Counted from the first letter of the stretch, positions 32,767 through 42,383 are shown. The stretch: 64,000 bases of DNA from Lewinellaceae bacterium (GCA_020636435.1 JACJXX010000002.1:992001-1056000); one strand, 5' to 3'. Numbers and translations are program-made. The notes: generated by a model from the sequence alone, not told the origin.

Positions 32767-33699
32767 ATGGCAAAAATGGCGAGATTAGCGCTGGCGCTGC
32801 TTTCCCTCCTCGGGGTGGCTGGCAGCGGGTACGCACAGGGGCTGGCCCGCTACGAATTTCAGCATCCCCAAATGGGCACCCTCTTCCGCATTGTACTTTA
32901 TGCAAGAGATAGCCTGCAGGCCCACGCCGCTGCCCGCGCCGCCTTTGCCCGCATCGACAGCCTGGACGCCATGCTGAGCGATTACCGGGAGGACAGCGAA
33001 CTGAGCCGGCTTTCCGCCCGGGCTGGCGATGGGGCATGGATACCGGTGGGCGATGAGTTGTGGTTCCTGCTTCACACATCGAAGCAGATAGCCATCCTGT
33101 CTGATGGCGCATTTGACCCCACCATCGGCCCGCTGAGCAAGCTGTGGCGAAAAGCCATCCGTCAGGGGGAGTTTCCAGAAACAGCTGCATTACAGGCGGC
33201 AAAAGAGAAAGTCGGCTATCAGCATTTGGAATTCCACGAAAGCCAGCAAATGGCAAGGCTGGCGCTGCCCGGCATGCGCCTCGACCTGGGCGGCATCGCC
33301 AAAGGTTATGCCGTGGATGAGGCTATGGCCATGTTGCGGTTACATGGCATCCCGGTTGCCCTGGCCGATGGCGGCGGCGATTTGCTGGCCGGCGAGCCGC
33401 CCCCTGGAAAAACAGGCTGGGAGGTAGCCATCGGTTCGGATACCATCCTAACGATCGCCCGGCAGGCAGTAGCCACCTCCGGAGATACCTACCGCTACCT
33501 GGACTGGCAGGGCCGACGGTACAGCCACATCATCGACCCGCGCACCGGGCTGGGCGTTGCCCACGGTTGGCAAGTGAGTGTCCTGGCGCCCGGTTGCACC
33601 ACGGCGGATGCTCTGGCATCAGTATTAGGCGCAGAGCCGGCGCTGGAAAAAAGAATAAAACGTATCTTTCCTGAAGTAGAGATCATTTTTCGAAAATAA
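32767..33699 (+). CDS. apbE: FAD:protein FMN transferase (ApbE)
   Basis: Attaches FMN covalently to Thr/Ser of target flavoproteins such as NqrB/NqrC or RnfG in the periplasm. It has 310 residues with a signal peptide ending YAQG. Family motifs are MGTLFRIVLYA near the N terminus, FDPTIGPLSKLWR, RLDLGGIAKGYAVDEA (FAD-binding) and HIIDPRTGLGV with the metal-binding Asp. No flavoprotein target gene is nearby. It lies 64 bp after the oxidoreductase and 13 bp before the TIM-barrel gene on the same strand, so it may be co-transcribed, although the pathway link is unclear. Confidence 0.93.
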   Translation: MAKMARLALALLSLLGVAGSGYAQGLARYEFQHPQMGTLFRIVLYARDSLQAHAAARAAFARIDSLDAMLSDYREDSELSRLSARAGDGAWIPVGDELWFLLHTSKQIAILSDGAFDPTIGPLSKLWRKAIRQGEFPETAALQAAKEKVGYQHLEFHESQQMARLALPGMRLDLGGIAKGYAVDEAMAMLRLHGIPVALADGGGDLLAGEPPPGKTGWEVAIGSDTILTIARQAVATSGDTYRYLDWQGRRYSHIIDPRTGLGVAHGWQVSVLAPGCTTADALASVLGAEPALEKRIKRIFPEVEIIFRK

Positions 33700-33712
33700 C
33701 AGCAGGAAGCTT

Positions 33713-34624
33713 ATGAATAGAAGAACCTTCGTCAAATCCGGCCTGGCCGTACCGGCCGCCCTCGCCGGGCCCGCCGCCCTGAGCGCTGCCTTCCCCCTCA
33801 CAGGAGAGGAACCCTTCAACATGAAGTTCGCCACCCACCTGGGCATGTTCAAGGAGCATACCGGGGAGGACCCCATCCTGCACCTGGAATTCATTCACGA
33901 CAAGGGGTTCCGCGCCTTCGAAGACAATGACATGAAAAAAAAGGAAGAAGGCCTGCAGCGCAAGATGGGCAAGATCATGGAGCAGTTGGACATTGAAATG
34001 GGCGTATTCGTCGCCCACAAAATCTACTGGAACGAACCCAGCCTGGCCAGCGGAGACGAGGGCCTGCGGGAAGAATTCCTCCAACAAATCCGCGAGTCAG
34101 TGGAGGTGGCCAAGCGCGTCAACGCCCGGTGGATGACCGTCGTGCCCGGCCATGTTGACCCGAGGCAGGACGTGGGCTATCAGACTGCACACGTGGTCGA
34201 ATCCCTCAAGCAGGCCAGCGCCATCCTGGAGCCGCACGGCCTGGCCATGGTGCTGGAACCGCTGAATTTCCGGGACCACCCGGGCCTGTTCCTTGCCAAA
34301 GCCGCCCAGGCCTACCAGATTTGCCGCGCCGTAGACAGCCCCGCCTGCAAAATCCTCTTCGACATCTACCACCAGCAAATCTCCGAGGGCAACCTCATCC
34401 CCAACATCGAAAAGGCATGGGAGGAGATCGCCTACTTCCAGATCGGCGACAACCCGGGCCGCAAAGAACCGACTACCGGAGAGGTCAATTACAAAAACGT
34501 CTTCCGGTTCATCCACGACAAGGGCTATGAGGGAATACTCGGCATGGAACACGGCAATTCGAAGCCGGGGAAAGAGGGGGAAATGGCAGTGATCAGGGCG
34601 TACCGGGAGGTGGATGTGGGATAG
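33713..34624 (+). CDS. TIM-barrel sugar isomerase/epimerase-like protein (hydroxypyruvate isomerase type)
   Basis: 303 residues with a Tat-type signal (NRRTFVKSGLAVPAALAG). The remainder is an AP-endonuclease-2/xylose-isomerase-like TIM barrel of the hydroxypyruvate isomerase branch. Candidate metal ligands are Glu in VLEPLNFRD, Asp in ILFDIYHQQISEG, His/Asp in YFQIGDNPGR and Glu in ILGMEHGNS. It probably acts on a sugar or oxo-acid in the periplasm. Tat-tagged pairs of such isomerases with Gfo/Idh/MocA oxidoreductases are common in Bacteroidota. The substrate cannot be assigned. Confidence 0.85.
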   Translation: MNRRTFVKSGLAVPAALAGPAALSAAFPLTGEEPFNMKFATHLGMFKEHTGEDPILHLEFIHDKGFRAFEDNDMKKKEEGLQRKMGKIMEQLDIEMGVFVAHKIYWNEPSLASGDEGLREEFLQQIRESVEVAKRVNARWMTVVPGHVDPRQDVGYQTAHVVESLKQASAILEPHGLAMVLEPLNFRDHPGLFLAKAAQAYQICRAVDSPACKILFDIYHQQISEGNLIPNIEKAWEEIAYFQIGDNPGRKEPTTGEVNYKNVFRFIHDKGYEGILGMEHGNSKPGKEGEMAVIRAYREVDVG

Positions 34625-34983
34625 CAAAGGTGCAATTTGATGCCGGCTGGCGACTCCCGCACGTTCTGCCTTGGCGCTCGCCTGTCGACTATCGCGAAGC
34701 CCTGATAGGCTAACAAGTTTTCTCCATGGGGGCTCAGCGGAAACTTGCCGAGTCTGGAAAAAAGCAACCCCTGCCCCGACTCTTGCTGGTTCTGCCGATG
34801 GGTTTTGAAAACGCCATAAGTTGGTTGGCAGGGATTGCATCAGTATGGGCGGCAAACGTTTTCGCCAGCCCACTCTATACAGCATCTTCCGGGCGAAGAG
34901 GCTACAGTTTCCTCTTTCGCCCAATCTCTTTGTTTTGGCTGAAAAACAGCCGAATGATGGTTTTTCTTATGCTTCAAAGTAAG
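34625..34983. other. Intergenic region without a supported gene
   Basis: About 360 bp between the TIM-barrel gene and MITE-A copy 1. An open frame overlaps it (34726-35094) but runs into the repeat and has no recognisable protein character. No hairpin with a T-run was seen. Confidence 0.5.
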
Positions 34984-35096
34984 GGCTACCCTTTTAAGAC
35001 CGGACAGCCTCGTACACCGTACACTCAAAGGTTCCCGCCGTGTCCGTACACCGTACACAACCCCGGCCATCACTGTCCGGTCTTAGACGGATAGCC
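34984..35096. mobile_element. MITE-A copy 1 (113 bp) with AAAGTAAG target duplication
   Basis: Ends GGCTACC...GGATAGCC as imperfect inverted repeats. Inside are repeated CGTACACCGTACAC blocks. The 8-mer AAAGTAAG lies immediately on both sides (34976-34983 and 35097-35104). Related copies are at 42384, 46399 and 62544. Confidence 0.8.
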
Positions 35097-35223
35097 AAAG
35101 TAAGGGCCTTTAGCCGATTCCCGCTGGAAAATGCCCTGAGTTGTCCCGGCTTTGATGCGAACGCCCATTATTGTGCAGTAAAATGACGCGCCCAAAAGAA
35201 AATTTGCCCTAATTTTGGGTGCC

Positions 35224-36330
35224 ATGTCAACCAAAAAGCAAAAAACAAGGCGCTTATCCGACACCAAGCTCATCATTGGAGTAGGCCTGGTGATCACCCT
35301 TTTGCAGTTCATCACTTTTTTTGAAATCTACCTGGATATGATCACCCAGGAAAAAGAAATCAACTTAAATGAGCTGCTGGGAGGGCGCCTACTGGCCTGG
35401 GCAATGGCTATGGCCTTCGTCTTTCTCATCGTAAAAACCACCACCCGGTTTCTGGACGCAAATATGTCCTGGCGCAGGATCATCGTCATCCACGTCCTCT
35501 TCGCCATTCTGGTATCCTTTATCTGGTATTCTCTCTTTCTTTTTGTCAACCACCTGCTGTGTACGGGCGAAAAGTGCAACGAACCTTTCAACAGTACGCA
35601 CATGGTACTGTGGTACCTGAAAAACTTTGACAAGCTCTTCCTGATCTATCTGCTGGCCGCGAGCCTCACCTATACCTACCATTATGTGCAGCGCGACATC
35701 GTGCACCGCATGCAGCACAGCCGCATGGAAAAGCAGTTGCTGGAAACCCGCCTGATGATGCTCAAATCGCAGCTTCAGCCGCACTTCCTCTTCAACACCC
35801 TCAACAGCATCGCCAGCCTGATCGATATCGACGCGCGGCGCGCCAAGTCCATGATCGCCGACCTGGGCGGCTTGTTGCGCCACGTACTTGAAAAAAAGGA
35901 CGAACAAGTCGTATCTTTAGAGGAAGAGCTGAAATTGTTGCAACAGTACATCGAGATTGAAAAGGCGCGCTTTGCCGAAGACCTGGAGATCGGCCTTGAA
36001 GTCGAACCCGGTACTTTTCAAGCGCGCATCCCCAGCATGCTGCTTCAGCCCCTGGTGGAGAATTCCATACAACACGGGTTCTCCCGGGACCACCCGCAGC
36101 TGAAGGTCGACATCCGCCTGTTCCAGGAGGGCCAGCAGTTGATCGTTGAGGTGAAAGACGACGGGCAGGGGTTTAGCGAAGAAGCCGGAGCCGAGCTTTT
36201 CGAACGCGGAATGGGGCTGCACCATACGATGGAACGGCTTAAGTCTCTGTTTGGAGAACATTTTACCTTCCTGGTGGAAAATTTGCACCCCGGCGTCCGC
36301 AACCGCATCGAAATTCCGTTGTCTTTTTGA
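35224..36330 (+). CDS. LytS/YehU-type sensor histidine kinase
   Basis: About 368 residues. The N-terminal 165 residues hold about four transmembrane helices with no extracellular sensor domain of note. The His_kinase (PF06580) domain follows, with phospho-acceptor His in LQPHFLFNTLNSIASLI. The ATPase region has LVENSIQHG (N box) and DDGQGF (G1 box). I chose ATG 35224; the in-frame TTG at 35215 is less likely. The response regulator gene follows after 91 bp, so they form a two-component pair. The signal is unknown. Confidence 0.92.
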   Translation: MSTKKQKTRRLSDTKLIIGVGLVITLLQFITFFEIYLDMITQEKEINLNELLGGRLLAWAMAMAFVFLIVKTTTRFLDANMSWRRIIVIHVLFAILVSFIWYSLFLFVNHLLCTGEKCNEPFNSTHMVLWYLKNFDKLFLIYLLAASLTYTYHYVQRDIVHRMQHSRMEKQLLETRLMMLKSQLQPHFLFNTLNSIASLIDIDARRAKSMIADLGGLLRHVLEKKDEQVVSLEEELKLLQQYIEIEKARFAEDLEIGLEVEPGTFQARIPSMLLQPLVENSIQHGFSRDHPQLKVDIRLFQEGQQLIVEVKDDGQGFSEEAGAELFERGMGLHHTMERLKSLFGEHFTFLVENLHPGVRNRIEIPLSF

Positions 36331-36421
36331 AGGGAATGAAGGAATGGATGAGCGAATAACTCCCAGTAATCAGTCATTCAATCATTCACTCCTTCATTCC
36401 TTTCAATAGAAAGGCCCGGCT

Positions 36422-37177
36422 ATGATAAGAACACTGATCATCGACGACGAGGCGCTCGCCCGCCAGCGCATCCGCTCCCTGTTGGCACAGCGGCAGGAAA
36501 TAGAACTCGTTGGCGAGTGCAAAAGCGGCGCCGAAGCCATCCGGGCCATTCGGGAGCAAAAGCCCGGCCTCATTTTCCTGGACATCCGCATGAAAGACAT
36601 GAGCGGCTTTGAGGTACTGGAAAACCTGCCCGAAGCCGAAACGCCCCTCATCATTTTCAGCACGGCCTACGACCAGTACGCCGTCCGGGCTTTCGATGTA
36701 TTCGCTTTCGACTACCTGCTCAAACCTTTCAGGGAAGAACGCTTCCACCAATCCCTGGATAAAGCCATCCGCCTGCTTCGGGAAAGGACTGATCCGCCCG
36801 GCAACCTCCATCTGAATGCCCTGCTCGAATTGCTGCGCCAAAGCAACGGCCAGGGCGCCCTGCCCATCCGGCAAAGCGGCAAAATCTGCTTTGTAGAAAT
36901 GGAAAACATCCGATACATCGAAGCTTCCGGTTATTACATCGAGATTTACGCCGGCGAAAAAAAATTCCTGCTCCGCGAATCCCTCGCCAATATGGAGCAG
37001 CGGCTGCAGGGCCGGCAGTTCATCCGCATTCACCGTTCCACCATCATCAACACCTCATTCCTCCGGCAGATCGAACAAATCGGCTTCGGGGACGTGGAGG
37101 CCCAGATGAAAGACGGCAAGGTGTTCAGGGTCAGCAAGACGTACAAAGAGCAGCTGTTTGGGCGGCTGGGGGTTTGA
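36422..37177 (+). CDS. LytTR-family response regulator
   Basis: 251 residues. The receiver domain (1-120) has the acidic pair DDEALARQR, phospho-acceptor Asp in GLIFLDIRMKDMSG, Thr/Ser in IIFSTAYDQYA and Lys in YLLKPF. The C-terminal LytTR DNA-binding domain (about 145-245) has IRYIEASGYYIEIY and FIRIHRSTIINTSFL. It is the partner of the preceding histidine kinase. Target promoters cannot be deduced here. Confidence 0.94.
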   Translation: MIRTLIIDDEALARQRIRSLLAQRQEIELVGECKSGAEAIRAIREQKPGLIFLDIRMKDMSGFEVLENLPEAETPLIIFSTAYDQYAVRAFDVFAFDYLLKPFREERFHQSLDKAIRLLRERTDPPGNLHLNALLELLRQSNGQGALPIRQSGKICFVEMENIRYIEASGYYIEIYAGEKKFLLRESLANMEQRLQGRQFIRIHRSTIINTSFLRQIEQIGFGDVEAQMKDGKVFRVSKTYKEQLFGRLGV

Positions 37178-37208
37178 GGGGGATTTTGTGTAAAGGTGGA
37201 AAAGGTGT

Positions 37209-37370
37209 AAGGCACGAGGAAAGAATAAAGTGTTCAATTATGGGGCAGTAATTTTTGTGCCAGGCAAGGCGCGAAGAATGAGGATAGCCAAAGCTACCTG
37301 AGTGATGAGCAACGCAGCATGGCGCAAAAAGTACAAGCCAGAATGGACAGTTTATTCTTTCGTCGTGCCT
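37209..37370. mobile_element. MITE-C copy 1 (162 bp)
   Basis: Inverted terminal repeats of about 27 bp with three mismatches, starting AGGCACGAGGAAAGAATAAA and ending with its near complement TTTATTCTTTCGTCGTGCCT. The inside has GAGCAACGCAGCATGGCGC. A full inverted copy lies at 61264-61451 and a diverged relative at 38784-38948. Between 37371 and 37536 are an ACATTTACACG tract and a partial palindrome overlapping the end of the AraC gene. Confidence 0.7.
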
Positions 37371-37536
37371 AAAAGACTTTGACCAGGCTTCGTTTACACA
37401 TTTACACGTTTACACCCCCCCTACCCATCACTCCTACTCTCCGCCGTCACCTTAGTAGTGATTAAAAAACAAGTTCGACATTTGAGTCCGTGAATTGCAG
37501 AGAAAGCCGATGGGCTTATCTGGGCAAAAGCTTCCT

Positions 37537-38739
37537 CTACATTTCACGGACGTCGAACTTATTTTTTAAATGTTCCTTGGCCAGTTTTTTCTTTCGGTAC
37601 TGAGAAGGCGACAGGCCCGTATGCGCTTTGAAGGCCTTATTGAACGAAGTCTTATTGTTGAAGCCCGCCTCGTAGGCGATCGAGATCACGTAGCGTTCCT
37701 TGTAGCGGGGGTTGGCCAGCAGGCGTTTGGCCTCTTCTACGCGGTACTCATTGATAAAGTCGGAAAAACTTTTGCCCAGTTGCTCGTTGATCACCTGAGA
37801 CAGGTGATGGATGGACACGTCCAGTTGATCGGCCAGGCCGGACAGGCGCAGTTCATTATCCAGGTATGGTTTTTCTTGTTCTACGTATTCCCGGACGCGG
37901 TCGAGCAGGGACCGGGAAGCCGAAGGGGTAAGAGAGGAGTTCTGGTATTTGGGCGCCAGGAAGGCCTGCGGCCAGAGTTCGCCGGCGAAGGCCTCGGGCT
38001 GCCGGTAGCCCAGGTAGCCCACCACGTAAATAAAAACCGTCATGGCCAGAGAGATGCCGTAATCCCATTCGATGCTGAAAAAGGGGGTGCGGATGAGGGC
38101 ATAGTAGGAAACATTGCCCAGAACGAAACCAATGTAAAGCCAGAGCAGGATGCGCGACCAGTTGCGCCGGATGATGGCCTTGTCATCCTCCGGCCCGGCA
38201 GGCCGCCAGAAACCGCTCCGGCGCAGATACCAGAAGATAAGCACAGCATAGGCCGAAAGATGAAAAATGAAGATATAATCCTGGACAGGAAACATTGGAA
38301 CTATAGGCCAGTGGATTTGCCCGGCCGCCTCCTGGTCGCCGGCGCGAAAGGCCGCTTTCAGGGCCGGGCTCGTGAGGTAATAGGGCAGCCGGTTGGCCAG
38401 GATCAGCAGGGCGGGGAGAAAGTGCAGCGCGTCCCGGCGCCGAACCCCATCCTCCGGGTGCAGCGCCTTGAAATACAGGTAGAGCAAAGGGCCGAAAACA
38501 AAAATGAGCGGGATGTAAAAGGTGTCGGCCCAGGAAAACCATGCGAGGTATTGGGTCCAGTGCAATACATATTCGGAAAGGGTCAGGGCGAAGGCCAGCA
38601 GGAAAGCGCCGAGCAGGCGGTTGGCCAGCGGGTTGCCCTGCTTGTTGGAAAAGAGTATGAATGCCAGGAAATAACCTTGAGCTGCGGCGAGAATGAAGAA
38701 ACTGGTCCAGGTATCGAGGGAAGGAGTTGCGGTTTCCAT
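37537..38739 (-). CDS. Membrane-anchored AraC-family transcriptional regulator
   Basis: About 400 residues. The first 260 residues contain seven predicted transmembrane helices. The C-terminal 110 residues form an AraC/XylS DNA-binding domain with two helix-turn-helix units (LSGLADQLDVSIHHLSQVIN and ISIAYEAGFNNKTSFNKAFK) and the usual LSPSQYRKKK ending. This 7TM-AraC layout is frequent in Bacteroidota and suggests a membrane sensor binding DNA directly. I chose ATG 38739; the open frame upstream runs through MITE-like DNA and is not coding. Its last codons form one arm of a palindrome with 37469-37492, possibly a terminator. Confidence 0.88.
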   Translation of the reverse strand: METATPSLDTWTSFFILAAAQGYFLAFILFSNKQGNPLANRLLGAFLLAFALTLSEYVLHWTQYLAWFSWADTFYIPLIFVFGPLLYLYFKALHPEDGVRRRDALHFLPALLILANRLPYYLTSPALKAAFRAGDQEAAGQIHWPIVPMFPVQDYIFIFHLSAYAVLIFWYLRRSGFWRPAGPEDDKAIIRRNWSRILLWLYIGFVLGNVSYYALIRTPFFSIEWDYGISLAMTVFIYVVGYLGYRQPEAFAGELWPQAFLAPKYQNSSLTPSASRSLLDRVREYVEQEKPYLDNELRLSGLADQLDVSIHHLSQVINEQLGKSFSDFINEYRVEEAKRLLANPRYKERYVISIAYEAGFNNKTSFNKAFKAHTGLSPSQYRKKKLAKEHLKNKFDVREM

Positions 38740-38783
38740 AGCTTTTCTTTCCCACGAATTTAAGCAAAATAATGCCGGGCTGC

Positions 38784-38948
38784 CTAGTGCTGTCGGCATT
38801 AAGTAACGGGGTATATAAAATGAGGCTATTTTGTCGCCAGACAAGACGCGAGGAGCGATTATAGCGGGACTACATGAGTGACGAGCAACGCAGTATGGCG
38901 GCAAAAGAGTCCATTTTATATCCCGGTATTTAGTGCCGACAGCACTAG
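38784..38948. mobile_element. 165-bp MITE-like element with long terminal inverted repeats
   Basis: Starts CTAGTGCTGTCGGCA and ends TGCCGACAGCACTAG, exact over 15 bp and continuing imperfectly to about 34 bp. The interior (GAGTGACGAGCAACGCAGTA) is related to MITE-C. No gene is inside. Confidence 0.75.
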
Positions 38949-39010
38949 TTGCCACAAGACAGGTAAATGACAATATTGGTTTACTGGACTTTGGACGGCC
39001 AGACGCTAAA

Positions 39011-39088
39011 GGCGGACACGAGCGAAGCGACTGACGAAGTAAATCGGAAGGCGGACACGAGCGAAGCGACTGACGGAGTAAAACGGGC
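39011..39088. repeat. Two direct copies of a 39-bp unit
   Basis: GGCGGACACGAGCGAAGCGA starts at 39011 and again at 39050, followed by near-identical sequence. The downstream 39100-39200 contains related CGACTTC motifs in inverse sense. It is noncoding; the short frames through it are low in complexity. Confidence 0.55.
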
Positions 39089-39234
39089 GTTTTGTGCCCA
39101 TTCGGAGGTCAATTCCGACTTCCGACTTCGCACCCCGACCTCGTTCCTCGGTACGGGACTTTCTTCGGTCGCTTCCGACTTCACCCTTGGTTCTTTCAAA
39201 GTCTAGATTGGTTTAAGCAGGGATCAAAAAAGAA

Positions 39235-39266
39235 CTGCCAGGCTGGCAGTGGAAGCAGCCTGGCAG
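39235..39266. repeat. Perfect 11-bp hairpin, duplicated at 42318
   Basis: CTGCCAGGCTG (39235-39245) and CAGCCTGGCAG (39256-39266) around 10 bases, then TCTTTG. A close copy followed by TCTTTTTAT is at 42318-42354 and marks the start of the duplicated block. It may be a terminator. Confidence 0.6.
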
Positions 39267-39326
39267 TCTTTGAACCAAGAGCGCCTTATAAAGAGCGTAC
39301 TATAGATTTTTAGGTGTTTCCCGGGG

Positions 39327-39938
39327 TTATACTCTACCAATACAGATCACTCGGGCGGCAATTTCCGCCCCCTTGCTGCTATCTCCAGCAAGGTACCAAT
39401 AGCCATCCTCCGGGTCGACATACATTCTGATGCCGCTGGAGTTGTTTCTGAATTTTCCTTTCAATTCGGTTAGCACAGGAATGCCGTGGCTTTGGTGCAC
39501 CAGTCGAACCGGCGGTTGCCCGCTCCGCCAGGAGAAAGGCTTTGTCGTACACAATGGGGCGGACAGCTCGCCGTCCAGGGTTACCCGTTGCGCTTCCAGC
39601 CTCACATCGGTGGCATTTACGTGCAGGGTATCGTCTGCCTGAAGCAGGACGTCGCTCTTTGAGATCAAATCCAGCCGGGCAGATTCGCCGCTGCTCACGC
39701 GCAGCGCCTCGTAGCCATTGCCGAAGTCGCCGGCTTCAATGACCCCGTAAGAACGGGGTTGATCGCCCTTTTTTTCATGCACGAAGCTCAGGGAAGGGGG
39801 CCGGGTTGTGTGCGAAGTACATTGCAGCTGCCCTTCCCAAAGTTCCTCCCCAAGGGCTGCAGTAAGCGCCCTGACCTGCTGTTCAAGCATTTTCAATCGG
39901 GTTTCCAGGTCATTCTTTTGCATTACCACTGTAATCAT
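39327..39938 (-). CDS. Unknown 203-residue protein, tail-fibre/spike-like composition
   Basis: Not recognised. The first 35 residues look like a coiled coil (LETRLKMLEQQVRALTAALG). The middle part has alternating beta-type repeats (SDVLLQADDTLHVNATDVRL, then EAQRVTLDGEL) resembling beta-helical stalks. The C terminus carries GIRMYVDPEDGYWYLAGDSS. No signal peptide. The tail end of this gene is duplicated at 42525-42745. It shares strand and spacing (66 bp) with the next gene upstream. A trimeric, surface or phage-tail-derived structural protein is possible. Confidence 0.6.
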   Translation of the reverse strand: MITVVMQKNDLETRLKMLEQQVRALTAALGEELWEGQLQCTSHTTRPPSLSFVHEKKGDQPRSYGVIEAGDFGNGYEALRVSSGESARLDLISKSDVLLQADDTLHVNATDVRLEAQRVTLDGELSAPLCTTKPFSWRSGQPPVRLVHQSHGIPVLTELKGKFRNNSSGIRMYVDPEDGYWYLAGDSSKGAEIAARVICIGRV

Positions 39939-40004
39939 TTCTGGCTTTCTGAAAATCGGGCTCTACGCGAGCCCTGCCACGCTTAGGGTTATACAGGTGT
40001 TTGT

Positions 40005-40448
40005 TTATTCTTCCTCCGGCACAAAAACTTTGAGGATAACGGATCCCGTAGTTCTTTGCAGCCCAAATTCTACTTCATTGTTACATCGTGTTCTTACTCT
40101 CAGTGCATCCTGGTCTCCATCTCCAATAAAATCGAGCATCAGGCCGGAGGGGCTTTGTTTTTCTTCCAGCACAATCCCCAGCGCCACGTCTTCTTTTATT
40201 TCGAAAGAGGCTGTTTCATCCGTTAACGCCTCAGCAGGCGTTATGAAGTAGTTTTGCCCTCCGCCCTCTCCGGACGTTACGCTGACGGCAAAGCACAACA
40301 GCTCCGTGTCCGAAATCACAAAATCAGTGGTTTGCTCGTGAAGGTCAATTACTCTCAGTTTGGTGTTGGACGCCTGAAAGCTGAGTTCTGCAATCGCTGT
40401 AAAGGCGCCGGAGCTGTTTTGTTGCCCGATTAGGATAGCAGTAGGCAT
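40005..40448 (-). CDS. Unknown 147-residue protein
   Basis: Not recognised. No signal peptide or membrane helix. The sequence alternates beta-type segments with acidic turns and ends VFVPEEE. Its ATG at 40448 lies 236 bp from the divergent 522-residue gene. It is probably co-transcribed with the 203-residue gene downstream. An accessory of the same structure is a guess. Confidence 0.55.
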   Translation of the reverse strand: MPTAILIGQQNSSGAFTAIAELSFQASNTKLRVIDLHEQTTDFVISDTELLCFAVSVTSGEGGGQNYFITPAEALTDETASFEIKEDVALGIVLEEKQSPSGLMLDFIGDGDQDALRVRTRCNNEVEFGLQRTTGSVILKVFVPEEE

Positions 40449-40684
40449 ATTTTTTGTGTTTATTTCTTTATTTTAGGCCTCTCCTCAACCATCTGATCCT
40501 AAAAATAAGCCCTTCAAAAGCCGATGTAAAGGTGCCAATTAAGCAGTTTCAAGAATTCCAAATCAACTTTTTTATCCTTTTTCTATAATGAGCGATCATA
40601 ATTTCCTAATTTAGAAGCGTCATAGCCTTTTTGAAATCGAAATACCATAAATCATTTTAAGAATTCCAAATAAATGATTTTTGC

Positions 40685-42253
40685 ATGAAATCTTCTGATT
40701 ATTTATGGCGCCTGGTGCATTTTATGGATAAATCCGAAGCGCGGCGCTTCCGGCTCCTGGCTCAAACCCACAACGGAGACAAGAATTACCTGCATCTCTA
40801 TGATGAAGTCAGGAAAGCCAAAATAGCGGAGGAATACGACGAAGCGGTTATCCGTGAAAGCCTGGACAAGGATAAAAAAGTACCCAAGGGGAGTTTTTCG
40901 GTAACCAAGAATTACCTGCTGGACAATCTGCTGAAAGCCCTTCGCTTCCTCAACGAAGAAAGTACCGTCGAAGGCAAAATACAACGGTTCTACAACGAGG
41001 CCCAACTGCTCTACGACCGGGGCATCCTGGCAAAAAGCACAAAACGGTTGCAAAAAGCCAAAAAGCTGGCGAAAAAATACCAATGTTTTCCCCTGCTGCT
41101 GGATATTCTCCGGTTGGAAGTCAACTTGCTGCTTAGCACCATGAGCAGCAGCCAGCCTGAAGTTTCTTACCAAAATATGGCAAGTTTATACGCTGAACAG
41201 GAAACTGCCGTCAAAAGCCTCGCCCAGGAAACCGAATACCACCGGCTGATGCACCAGGCATTTGTCCTGTTCCACACCAGAAATACGATGCTGGGCGAAA
41301 AAGGCGCCCAATTGCTTCAGGAATTGAAAAAATCGCCGGCATTGAAAAAACCGGAACGTTTCCTTTCTTTCCGAAGCGAACTCTTGTTCCACCATGCCTG
41401 GGGCCTGATCTACACGATGGAGAACATCAACCCCAACCTGATCTTCAGCCACTACCAGAAAACCCTGGAGGTTTGGGAAAAATACCCCATGTTCAAAAAA
41501 GAATACACGCGCAGCTACAAAGTATACCTGTTCAACTTCCTGGCCACCTGCCATTCTCAACAGGATTACTCTTCCTTCGGCGCTATCCTTCAGAAGACCC
41601 AGGAGATGGAATCCAGGACCATTTTCGAGCGCAGCAGGGATTTCCACAATACTTATCATTACAAACTATTGCTGTTGATGAACTCCGGCGAGGCCGAAGC
41701 GGCGCAAAACCTGGCAAGAGAGGTCGAAGAAAAGGTCCGGCTTTACAAAAAACGCCGGTATCCGCTGCAACAGAACAAGCTCCTTTCTCTTTATTACAAC
41801 ATAGCCGTCCTGCTTTTCGCTTCTGAAAATTTTGAAAGCGCGCTGCATTGGACCGAGAAAATCCGAAAGGAGCTCCGAAAGGCGGAGGCCCGCCTCGACC
41901 TCAAATACTTTGCCCGGATACTGCAACTGCTCATCCTTTTTGAACGCGGAGAGGACGATAAACTCGACCACAAAGAACCCTATGTAAAAAGGTTGCTCAA
42001 AGCCGACAACATGCTTTCCGAATTCGACGATACGGTGCTCAGGTACATCCGGAAACTGAGCAAATGCCGACTGCCCCGGGAAGAACGGGAATTATTCCGA
42101 GGCTTATTGCAAGAGATACAGGAGTCGGAGGCCAAATACCGGAAGATCAGTGGAAGGGAGGAGGTGAAATTGTGGGCGCAGAGCCATCTGGAGGGCAAAA
42201 AGATGATTGACCTGCTGAGAGAAAAGTTCCAGGCTCAAAGAAAAAAGGAATAG
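40685..42253 (+). CDS. Helical-repeat (TPR-like) protein of unknown function
   Basis: 522 residues, almost entirely helical. The opening MKSSDYLWRLVHFMDKSEAR with a pattern of paired helices across 100-480 resembles divergent TPR solenoids found in Saprospiria. No enzyme motif or signal peptide. The C-terminal 45 residues (REEVKLWAQSHLEGKKMIDL...) have a diverged second copy at about 42746-42876. It is divergent from the 147-residue gene. It is likely a protein-interaction scaffold; this is inference from fold type only. Confidence 0.65.
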   Translation: MKSSDYLWRLVHFMDKSEARRFRLLAQTHNGDKNYLHLYDEVRKAKIAEEYDEAVIRESLDKDKKVPKGSFSVTKNYLLDNLLKALRFLNEESTVEGKIQRFYNEAQLLYDRGILAKSTKRLQKAKKLAKKYQCFPLLLDILRLEVNLLLSTMSSSQPEVSYQNMASLYAEQETAVKSLAQETEYHRLMHQAFVLFHTRNTMLGEKGAQLLQELKKSPALKKPERFLSFRSELLFHHAWGLIYTMENINPNLIFSHYQKTLEVWEKYPMFKKEYTRSYKVYLFNFLATCHSQQDYSSFGAILQKTQEMESRTIFERSRDFHNTYHYKLLLLMNSGEAEAAQNLAREVEEKVRLYKKRRYPLQQNKLLSLYYNIAVLLFASENFESALHWTEKIRKELRKAEARLDLKYFARILQLLILFERGEDDKLDHKEPYVKRLLKADNMLSEFDDTVLRYIRKLSKCRLPREERELFRGLLQEIQESEAKYRKISGREEVKLWAQSHLEGKKMIDLLREKFQAQRKKE

Positions 42254-42383
42254 TAGCCTATCCTGACGCACGCTTTGTTTTGCGCAAAGCACAAACCGCG
42301 AGGCCAGTATAAAAAAACTGCAGGCTGGCAGTGGATGCAGCCTGGCAGTCTTTTTATCAAGAGCGCGATAATAAAGAGCGTAT

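Noticed and set aside
34726..35094. 122-residue open frame
   Set aside because: Runs into MITE-A copy 1 and has no protein-like character.
38740..38973. N-terminal extension of the AraC regulator
   Set aside because: It reads through the 165-bp inverted-repeat element and would place non-membrane sequence before the first helix.
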